A DNA stretch of 11,637 nucleotides from an uncultured Rhodobacter sp. (GTDB lineage Bacteria; Pseudomonadota; Alphaproteobacteria; Rhodobacterales; Rhodobacteraceae), in NCBI GenBank assembly GCA_937901435.1, contig CALGTJ010000443.1, positions 1 through 11,637 on the forward strand. Reading direction: 5' to 3'. The notes under the pieces were generated by a model. The model saw only the letters and a program-made list of their open reading frames with translations, made no database searches and was not told the origin of the DNA. Positions 1 to 6,258 of this stretch are shown in pieces. The position numbers and the translations under genes are program-made. Numbering within the stretch: the first letter of the stretch is position 1; every line of letters starts with the position of its first letter.

Positions 1-1
1 A

Positions 2-2074
2 ACCACCCTGACCCTCAGTATCGACAACTCTGCCAACTTCATTCTGGCCGATAGCATGGCGTTCACCGACCCCTTCCCTGCCGGGCTTGTGATCGCCAGC
101 GCCCCGGCCCTGACCAACACCTGCGGTGGTACGGTTTCGGCCCCCGCGGCGGGCACCGCACTTAGCCTCAGCGGCGGCACTTTGGCCGAGGGCGCATCCT
201 GCCAGATCACCGTTCTGACGCAGGCGCTCACGGCAGGGACGTTGACCAACGTCACCAGCACCTTGACCTCGACCCTGCCAGACTCGCCTGCAGCGACGGC
301 ATCCCTCAGCGTGACTGCGGTGCCTCTGGACCTGTCGATGTCCTACACACCGGATACCATCGAACAGGACAGCCCCTCGACCCTGCGCTTTACCCTGCGC
401 AACTCGGCCGCAATAGACGCCACGGCGATCTCGCTAAGCAACACCCTACCAACCAATGTTGTGCTGACGACGACGCCTTTGGCCTCGACCACCTGTTCCG
501 GCGGCGCTTTGACGGCCACGGCGGGTGCGGCATCCCTCGGCTACACCGGGGGCACTCTGGCCGCCGGGTCAAGCTGCACCATATCGGTGAATGTCACGTC
601 CAACGTCATCGCCTCTTACAGTGACACAACCGAAAGCCTGACCTCATCGCTGGGCACCAGCGTCCCGGCCTCGGCCACTCTGGAGGTGGTGCGCGCCCGC
701 CGCAGCACGGTGACCTTCGTGCAGGAATCCGACACCGACGGGCTCTATCGGTTCTCGTCCAGCGATCCTTTGTTCACTTTCTCCCTGAACGTCTCTGGGG
801 GCAGCGCCACACAAGGCCCGCTGCGCACCTTCCCCGGCACCTATGTGATCAACGCCGCCCCTCCGACCGGCGTGGCGCTGACGTCGATTTCTTGTGATAT
901 CGGGGCCTCTGTGGGCGATCCCACAAACCGGCTTCTGACGCTGGTTCTTGAAGAAAATCAACCGGTTGTCTGTACGTTCAAGGCAGAAGATTCGCTGCAG
1001 AAGACTGTGGATACAATCAACCGCTTCCTGACCAAACGCGCCAACCTGATCTTGTCCTCGGAACCCAACCTGAACCGTCGCATCAACCGTTTGCAGCGCG
1101 GCTCGGGAAATGCCGAGGCTCTGACCTTCTCGAATGGCGACCTCAAGGCGCTGCTGCCCTTCACCGCAGAGATCAGCCGGGGCACGGGCAGTTACAAGTT
1201 CTCCAGCAGCCTGTTGCAGACCCGTCAGGCTGCGGCAAGCATCCAACTGGCCCATGGCTCGACCAAGGACGCGATCTATGTGGATAACTACCGCTTTGAT
1301 GCATGGTTTGAGGCGCAATATAAAAAGTTCGACAATGGTGCAGATGGCGCAGGCCACTTTGGCATTGCCTATATGGGCGCGGATTACCTTGTCTCGCCCA
1401 ATCTTCTGGTCGGCGCGCTGGTGCAAATCGACGATATGGAAGACGTCTCAAGCGCCAACAATTCTACCGCCAGAGGCACTGGTTGGATGGTCGGTCCCTA
1501 TATGACCGCCCGTCTCGCACCCAATCTCTATTTTGATGCGCGTTTCGCGGCCGGGCGCGCCGAGAACGAAGTAAGCCCGTTCAATACCTACACCGATAGC
1601 TTTGGGTCTGACCGTTTTATGGCCATGGCCAGCCTCACCGGAGAGTTCCAGCGTGGCGATATCAACATTCAGCCTGCAGCCAGCCTGTCTTACTTTGAAG
1701 AGACGCAGGACAGCTATATCGACTCTGTCGGCACCGCGATCCCAAGCCAGAAAGTGCGTTTGGGGCAGCTGAAGATCGGGCCGACCTTCTCGACCCAGTT
1801 CGAGACCGACGACGGGATGCTTTGGGCGCCGTTCCTGTCGGTCGATGCCATCTATAACATTGGGGAAACCACGGGCGTCACCCTTACCAACGCCTCTTCT
1901 CCGGATACGGATGGCTGGCGTGGACGGCTTAAGGCCGGACTGACCCTGACCACTGAAAAAGGCGCGAGCTTTAGTTTCGGGGCCAGCTACGACGGCATCG
2001 GGCGCAAGAATTTTGAAAGCTATGGGGTGACCTTTGATCTCTCGATCCCCTTAAGCAAAGCAACTGCTAAATAG
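2..2074 (+). CDS. DUF11-like repeat autotransporter, outer-membrane beta-barrel protein (5' end missing)
   Basis: This is probably a type V secreted surface protein. The reading frame is open from base 2 through the ATG at 56, and the residues before that ATG fit a repeat, so the true start lies upstream of the window. Counting from the ATG at 56, residues up to about 90 and 90-210 form two DUF11-like beta-sandwich repeats. Each carries a cysteine pair (C23/C49 in the first) and a GGTLA.G.SC signature. Residues 214-312 look like an Ig-like or prealbumin-like module with another cysteine pair. Residues 312-350 are a helical linker rich in N and R. From about 408 to the end the sequence alternates polar and aromatic residues, as in an autotransporter barrel of about 265 residues. 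The passenger is probably an adhesin or surface-exposed stalk; this is inference. It ends at TAG, followed by a strong terminator. Confidence 0.85.
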   Translation, partial: TTLTLSIDNSANFILADSMAFTDPFPAGLVIASAPALTNTCGGTVSAPAAGTALSLSGGTLAEGASCQITVLTQALTAGTLTNVTSTLTSTLPDSPAATASLSVTAVPLDLSMSYTPDTIEQDSPSTLRFTLRNSAAIDATAISLSNTLPTNVVLTTTPLASTTCSGGALTATAGAASLGYTGGTLAAGSSCTISVNVTSNVIASYSDTTESLTSSLGTSVPASATLEVVRARRSTVTFVQESDTDGLYRFSSSDPLFTFSLNVSGGSATQGPLRTFPGTYVINAAPPTGVALTSISCDIGASVGDPTNRLLTLVLEENQPVVCTFKAEDSLQKTVDTINRFLTKRANLILSSEPNLNRRINRLQRGSGNAEALTFSNGDLKALLPFTAEISRGTGSYKFSSSLLQTRQAAASIQLAHGSTKDAIYVDNYRFDAWFEAQYKKFDNGADGAGHFGIAYMGADYLVSPNLLVGALVQIDDMEDVSSANNSTARGTGWMVGPYMTARLAPNLYFDARFAAGRAENEVSPFNTYTDSFGSDRFMAMASLTGEFQRGDINIQPAASLSYFEETQDSYIDSVGTAIPSQKVRLGQLKIGPTFSTQFETDDGMLWAPFLSVDAIYNIGETTGVTLTNASSPDTDGWRGRLKAGLTLTTEKGASFSFGASYDGIGRKNFESYGVTFDLSIPLSKATAK

Positions 2075-2100
2075 CGGGTCAAATGCCTGTAACATCAATG

Positions 2101-2134
2101 AAAAAAGCACGGTGCCTCGGCATCGTGCTTTTTT
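2101..2134. terminator. Bidirectional Rho-independent terminator
   Basis: An inverted repeat has arms AAAAAAGCACGGTGC and GCATCGTGCTTTTTT around a CTCG tetraloop, with a single G-T position in the stem. The A-tract on one side and T-tract on the other give a U-run on either strand. It lies 26 bases after the autotransporter stop codon and 53 bases beyond the GGDEF gene stop on the other strand, so it can end both convergent transcripts. Confidence 0.9.
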
Positions 2135-2187
2135 CATGCTGATAGGGCTTTCCCAAACGACAGTCCCAAACGCCAAGTGCGTTTGGA

Positions 2188-2910
2188 TCACCGCGCGGGG
2201 GGAACCCCCTCTGTTATCGGGGCGGACAGATCGATATGGCGCGCAAGGGTCAGGCAGGCACGGCCTGCATTTTTGGACGCATAAAGCGCTTTGTCGGCGT
2301 CAATCAACATCTGCTCGGGATCGGGTTGTGCATAATCTTCGGACAACGTGACGCCGATGCTTCCAGAAATTCTACAAATGTGGTCACCAAATTTAATCGG
2401 TTTTTCAGGGCGCTGCAGGATGCGCTTGCCGATCCGGTCTACGGTTTCGACATCAGAAATCCGGTTCAGGATCAGCACGAATTCATCGCCCCCCACCCGC
2501 GCAACCGCATCCGAGGCGCGCGTTTCCTCGCCCAGAATTCTGGAGGCCTCGCGCAGCACCGCGTCACCGGCTGCATGGCCCAACGTGTCATTCACCGCCT
2601 TGAAGAAATCCAGATCAAGATGCATCAAGGCAAAGCTCTCAGAGCAATCTGCATAGCGTTTAAGGATCGCATCCATTGCCCGCCGATTGCGCAGGCCGGT
2701 CAGCGTGTCAGTAAAGGCCTGTTCTTCTGCCTCGGTCTTTGCCCCCAACAATCGCATGGTCAGGTTGCGGCTTTCTGCAAAAACAGCGGCATTCGCCTCT
2801 ACCAGATAGAGCATCTCGATCGTGAGGTCTGTCGGGGGGAAATCACCACTGGTCAGTTTGAACCGCCCGACCGCATCCACCGCCCCAATTCCAAAGGACA
2901 AGTCGATCAA
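2188..2910 (-). CDS. GGDEF diguanylate cyclase, C-terminal part of a frameshifted HNOBA-GGDEF protein
   Basis: The GGDEF domain makes cyclic di-GMP from two GTP. The signature GGDEF is intact at residues 140-144. The inhibitory-site motif RxxD (RASD) is at 131-134, and the metal-binding region has D99 with N107/D108, so the catalytic domain looks active and product-inhibited. Residues 1-50 (IDLSFGIG, then a DF..TDLT.EMLYLVEAN segment) are the C-terminal end of an H-NOX-associated (HNOBA) domain, not a natural N-terminus. The only available start is a TTG overlapping the stop codon of the upstream frame (TGTTGA). The upstream frame 2907-3221 carries the rest of the HNOBA domain. One extra base in a G-run would restore a single protein of about 344 residues. 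If both frames are translated separately, this one would depend on reinitiation or frameshifting. Confidence 0.85.
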   Translation of the reverse strand: MIDLSFGIGAVDAVGRFKLTSGDFPPTDLTIEMLYLVEANAAVFAESRNLTMRLLGAKTEAEEQAFTDTLTGLRNRRAMDAILKRYADCSESFALMHLDLDFFKAVNDTLGHAAGDAVLREASRILGEETRASDAVARVGGDEFVLILNRISDVETVDRIGKRILQRPEKPIKFGDHICRISGSIGVTLSEDYAQPDPEQMLIDADKALYASKNAGRACLTLARHIDLSAPITEGVPPAR

Positions 2911-3221
2911 CAGCCCCCGTGCCCCGGCAACGGCAGGGCCAATCCGTTCATCCCAACATCGGGCGCATTTCGCATCCGCAGACGCAGGGGTTGGCCAGTC
3001 TTGCCGCGCAGGTTGGCAATGGTTGCGATCTCTCTGGGGCGGCGCATTTCAAACGCCTCCAGAAATCGCAAACCTACGAAGCCTTCTGGATCCAGTTTGG
3101 CCAGTGTAGGCCCTGTATGTTCGATATGGCCCGTCGCGCCGACAATCGCATGCATCGGCATCAGGCGGCTTAGCGAGTCCAGGGACAGGCGGATCAAAGG
3201 GTCCGGAGGAAGCGCGTTCAT
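2907..3221 (-). CDS. HNOBA (H-NOX-associated) domain fragment, N-terminal part of the split cyclase
   Basis: This frame encodes 104 residues that match the start of an H-NOX-associated domain, the PAS-like partner module of haem-NO sensors. It shows a HAIVGATGHI..TGPTLAKL strand-turn pattern at about 24-43, a FVGLRFLEAFEMRRP block, and a late GLALPLPG block that normally runs straight into the LLIDLSFG block found in the next frame. The ATG overlaps the H-NOX stop codon (ATGA), so translation is probably coupled to the sensor gene. The frame stops at TGA (2909-2907) just after two G-runs, which on the plus strand are CCCC at 2922-2925 and CCCCC at 2914-2918. A one-base loss in either run explains the break. 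The protein is therefore a truncated product, half of a pseudogene, or the zero-frame product of a frameshifting site. Confidence 0.75.
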   Translation of the reverse strand: MNALPPDPLIRLSLDSLSRLMPMHAIVGATGHIEHTGPTLAKLDPEGFVGLRFLEAFEMRRPREIATIANLRGKTGQPLRLRMRNAPDVGMNGLALPLPGHGGC

Positions 3222-3805
3222 CCCGACCTCGCGGACAGGGCAAAATCCCGGCCTTCCGAAAACCGCGTTTCAAGCAGTTCGATCCCGATGGTTTCATAGC
3301 GATCTTTGCGCCCCTGATATTCAATCAGGGCCAGAGCGCCGTAGTCATCCGCCATGGCGCGCAGCACGCCAACCAGAACGAATCCAAACCCCGGATCTTT
3401 ATGATCCACAGTAATCGTAAAATTTGTAAGGCTATGATCGCGCAATTGCAGCACAGGCAGGCGCAGATCCGGGACCGCCAGTTTGGCCCTTTCATGCAAT
3501 TGATCCAGCGAATGCAGAAAATCTACAAAGCTTTCCCCCCCGAACCGTAACAACCGCCGCAGCGCCTGCACATTGGGGTTAGAGACAAGGTAGGTTCCCA
3601 CATCCTCCAGCACGACATCGCGGGATTTGGACAATGTACGAGAAGCAGCCCGCAAGACAGCCTCTGTCTGCGCCACATCATAGCGCAAAAGAGCCTCGAA
3701 ACTATCAAAGCCCAGATCAGCACCTAACGCAATCTCACGCCATATGTTTTCACCATAGGTATCGCGCAGAAAGCATTGAATTGATCGGTTGATCAGACCG
3801 TGCAT
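3218..3805 (-). CDS. H-NOX (haem-NO/oxygen-binding) domain sensor with altered YxSxR motif
   Basis: H-NOX proteins are haem sensors, usually of nitric oxide, that signal to a partner encoded next to them. This one is 195 residues, near the usual bacterial length, and begins MHGLINRSI, typical of the family. H104 in LDQLHERAKLAVPDLRLP matches the proximal haem-ligand histidine, and P117 matches the conserved haem-distorting proline. The family's haem-propionate motif YxSxR should fall at 133/135/137, but here those positions are V, H and D (TVDHKDPGF). The flanking G and the following hydrophobic helix align without a gap, so the register is clear. AGAGGA lies about six bases before the ATG. 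The stop overlaps the HNOBA start, so the sensor and cyclase genes form one transcript. Whether haem is still held is uncertain. Confidence 0.88.
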   Translation of the reverse strand: MHGLINRSIQCFLRDTYGENIWREIALGADLGFDSFEALLRYDVAQTEAVLRAASRTLSKSRDVVLEDVGTYLVSNPNVQALRRLLRFGGESFVDFLHSLDQLHERAKLAVPDLRLPVLQLRDHSLTNFTITVDHKDPGFGFVLVGVLRAMADDYGALALIEYQGRKDRYETIGIELLETRFSEGRDFALSARSG

Positions 3806-3868
3806 CGGGAATCCTCTTTAACATCCTGCTGCAGCGTATCGGCAGGAAGTTAAAAAAGAGGAAATAGC

Positions 3869-5692
3869 TTAAGGCTTTATAATCACTGTCGTTTTTCCAA
3901 AGGACAGGGCAGGCAAGGTCACCGGTTGCAGCTGCATCGCCCCGGCCCTGATCTGATCCAACACCTCTGCCTCAAGGCTGCGGGCGGTGCCCGAAACATA
4001 GACCAATTCGCCGCCGCGCAGGCCAGTGCCGGGACGACGCAGCAGGCTAAGGGCCGCGCCGTCCACACCCGTCAATCGCACGAAAATAGCCTCTGGCCCG
4101 GGGTCTTGCGGCAAAAGATCCACACGTAAAACCAAACAACCGGGGTGACCCGCGGGCGTGGTCTGGGCACAGCTGGACGCCCATGTCTGCAGGACGCGCG
4201 GCGCGATCTCGTCCAGCCAATCCTCCGGCACAGAGGCACCTTCTGGCCAGATGGTAACCGCAGATTTGATCTGCGCCGCATAATCGCGATCCGCTGTGAC
4301 ACGGGAGGGTTGCAGAAACTGATAGCGGTTGTCAGACGCCTTTAGCCGCGCGATATCGGCCCGCAGGTCGGCAAAGGCGGGGTCCTGCGTCGCGGCAAGC
4401 TCTGCCAGAGCGGCCTCTCCGGCGCAGCCCAGATCGCGCCCCAGAGACCAGAGATCGACCTTTTCACCACTGACCTTGCCGGTGAAGATCCGCGCCAACT
4501 GGGTGCGGGCAGAAATCTGTTCGGGGCTGACAAACGGGTTCAACCAGACCACCGCCGCCCCGACCGCAACCAGTGCCATCGCGATATTGCTGCGTCGCAC
4601 ATGGGCCATCCACGCCGCACCGCGCAGCACCGCCAAAGCATACAGCAGACCGTATCCCAACACGATCAGCGCAAAAACCATCGCCGCCAGCCGTGTCGGG
4701 GTCCAGCCATAGTCTGCCACGCGCAACCAGATGGAATAGACAGAGATCCCCGCCAAAATTGGCAACGCCAGCGCCAGCGCGCGCGCGGAAAACTGCAGGG
4801 CGCGCGACACGGTCGCCTCTTCGTCATCGCGGTCCAGCGCCGAGGTGATCAGCGTCGCGATGCCCACCGCCATCGCCAAAAGGGTCGCCGCCGCCGACAG
4901 GCCACCGAACAGATCGTTCAACCCCTGCACCGGCAAGGCGACAAGAAACACCAGCGTGACCACGAACACCACCGGTAACAACAGGCGCAACAGGCGCAGG
5001 ACCAGATAGGGCGAGATATAATCTGACAGCTCGACCACCACCGCCAAGGCCAGCCCAAGGATCGCCCCGGTCAGCACATAGGGCACGGCGTCGACCTCTA
5101 GCAGATCCTCGATCACCGTCAGCCCGACAAGGCTAAACAGCGCGTTGGACAGCATAATCACGCCCCAGACCACCCCCACAAAGACCCAAGCCGCAGCATA
5201 GCGCACCACGATATTCCACGACTGCGTGAACAGCGCCGGGTAACTGTTCCAGCCGTCCTGCGGGCGTTGTGCGGCAATCAGAAACGGCAGGCCAATCACA
5301 AGGATCGTCGCATAGGCCACGATCGGGTGGCCGGTCTCTATGAAATCGCTGACCTGCGCAAAGCGAAAGCTGGCCCCAAACAGCAACAGCGCCGCAGGAC
5401 CAGCGGTCAATCCAGCGGCAACCATCGCGCGCCTGTAATTCAGAGGACCCGTGGCGGCCAGAAACGCCGCAAAAAAACCGCCCGTGAAAACGGCAATCAG
5501 CAGCATAAGCCGCTCGTTGCGGACAAAATCTGGTAGGATTTCGACCAGAACCCAAGCAGCCAGTCCGGCCAGCGCGCCGATGGCGGTCAGGATCAGGCGA
5601 TCTCGGGCGAGGGTTTCCGGAGTGTCGGATGCCATATTGGGTACCATGGGGGCCTCACGAATGACGTTCGCCCCCAAACTATCCAATTTCAT
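3869..5692 (-). CDS. DUF4153 multi-pass inner-membrane protein
   Basis: The family is recognised as DUF4153; no biochemical role is known to me. The first 400 residues or so hold about eleven hydrophobic segments. They begin at LILTAIGALAGLAAWVLVEIL and end near IAMALVAVGAAVVWL. A soluble C-terminal region of about 200 residues follows, with two cysteines in a GCAGEAALAEL and SSCAQT context and one in GHPGCLVLR. The frame opens at 5692, but an ATG at 5647 is a good alternative: it has GAGG five bases upstream, and the protein would then begin MVPNMASDTPETLARDR, closer to the usual family N-terminus. The gene lies 27 bases after the HIT gene, so the two are probably cotranscribed. H-NOX starts 63 bases downstream, with a T6 tract between them but only a weak stem. 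Confidence 0.85.
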   Translation of the reverse strand: MKLDSLGANVIREAPMVPNMASDTPETLARDRLILTAIGALAGLAAWVLVEILPDFVRNERLMLLIAVFTGGFFAAFLAATGPLNYRRAMVAAGLTAGPAALLLFGASFRFAQVSDFIETGHPIVAYATILVIGLPFLIAAQRPQDGWNSYPALFTQSWNIVVRYAAAWVFVGVVWGVIMLSNALFSLVGLTVIEDLLEVDAVPYVLTGAILGLALAVVVELSDYISPYLVLRLLRLLLPVVFVVTLVFLVALPVQGLNDLFGGLSAAATLLAMAVGIATLITSALDRDDEEATVSRALQFSARALALALPILAGISVYSIWLRVADYGWTPTRLAAMVFALIVLGYGLLYALAVLRGAAWMAHVRRSNIAMALVAVGAAVVWLNPFVSPEQISARTQLARIFTGKVSGEKVDLWSLGRDLGCAGEAALAELAATQDPAFADLRADIARLKASDNRYQFLQPSRVTADRDYAAQIKSAVTIWPEGASVPEDWLDEIAPRVLQTWASSCAQTTPAGHPGCLVLRVDLLPQDPGPEAIFVRLTGVDGAALSLLRRPGTGLRGGELVYVSGTARSLEAEVLDQIRAGAMQLQPVTLPALSFGKTTVIIKP

Positions 5693-5719
5693 CGCCCCAC
5701 ACCAGAGTCGCGCGCGTGA

Positions 5720-6139
5720 CTAAGCGTCAAGCACCGCCCGCAGCTGTGCGGCCAGATCGGCCAGCACCGCCTGATCCGCCATGACACCGGGCGGGCGCAG
5801 GGCCACGCCGTCGTGACGCGGCAGGATGTGGAAATGCAGGTGGTAAATCTCTTGCCCGCCCGAGTCTTCGTTGAATTGCTGCACCGTCACGCCTGTGGCC
5901 CCATAGGCCTGCATCGTGGCCTTTGCGATCTTTTGCGTCGTAGCAATCACGGCGGCCAGTTGCGCGGCGCTGGCGTCCAGCAGATTGCGCGCCGCCGTTT
6001 TGGGGATCACCAGAACATGGCCATCCGCGCGCGGCATGATATCCATCAGCGCATAGGTGTCCTCGTCCTCATAAACCTTATGCGACGGGATCTCGCCGCG
6101 CAGGATCTTGGCAAAGATATTGTCGGGATCATAACTCAT
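5720..6139 (-). CDS. HIT-family nucleotide hydrolase/transferase
   Basis: Histidine-triad proteins cleave nucleoside phosphoramidates or dinucleotide-type substrates using a histidine nucleophile. From the chosen start the protein is 139 residues, the normal size for bacterial HIT proteins. The triad is complete at H100, H102 and H104 (HLHFHILP), with the upstream QQFNEDSGGQ segment, which forms part of the nucleotide pocket. The N-terminal DNIFAKILRGEIP block is typical of the HinT-like branch. The frame remains open to 6220, but the ATG at 6139 has AAAGGA eight bases upstream and gives the family-like start MSYDPDNIF. The extra upstream 27 residues (cysteine-rich, unlike the family) are probably not translated. 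DUF4153 follows 27 bases later. Confidence 0.92.
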   Translation of the reverse strand: MSYDPDNIFAKILRGEIPSHKVYEDEDTYALMDIMPRADGHVLVIPKTAARNLLDASAAQLAAVIATTQKIAKATMQAYGATGVTVQQFNEDSGGQEIYHLHFHILPRHDGVALRPPGVMADQAVLADLAAQLRAVLDA

Positions 6140-6186
6140 AACGGGCATCCTTTGCTGATTTTCCCTGTCATAGCACGAAGTACAGC

Positions 6187-6251
6187 AAATGTTTAAGCTC
6201 GAATTCACACATCTTTCCAATAGGTTAAAACATTTCGCGCACGAAACATTT
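6187..6251. promoter_or_regulatory. Repeated AAACATTT boxes upstream of the HIT gene
   Basis: The AT-rich gap between the MttB-like gene stop and the HIT start holds AAACATTT at 6228-6235 and 6244-6251 (16 bases apart) and its reverse complement AAATGTTT at 6187-6194. Between the two direct copies lies the inverted repeat TTTCG-CGCA-CGAAA (6233-6246). This could be an operator for the HIT/DUF4153 transcript. No regulator is recognised, and I see no convincing -35/-10 pair. Confidence 0.35.
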
Positions 6252-6258
6252 GTGACCC

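Noticed and set aside
644..1426. 260-residue minus-strand frame
   Set aside because: It is antisense to the autotransporter gene, with no recognisable motif and no ribosome binding site seen.
2907..2925. Classical -1 programmed frameshift signal at the HNOBA/GGDEF junction
   Set aside because: The heptamer at the junction (C GGG GGC) does not fit X XXY YYZ re-pairing well, and I see no clear downstream pseudoknot. A plain indel is the simpler explanation, so frameshifting is only kept as an alternative.
2236..3414. 392-residue plus-strand frame
   Set aside because: It lies entirely opposite the H-NOX, HNOBA and GGDEF genes, whose proteins show clear family motifs. Its translation is rich in R, P and S with no recognisable domain, as expected for an antisense shadow in GC-rich DNA.
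3852..3871. Terminator between DUF4153 and H-NOX
   Set aside because: There is a T6 run on the transcribed strand, but the preceding stem is only three or four base pairs, too weak to call.
6140..6220. N-terminal extension of the HIT protein to 6220
   Set aside because: The extra 27 residues are unlike the family, and AAAGGA is placed correctly for the ATG at 6139.
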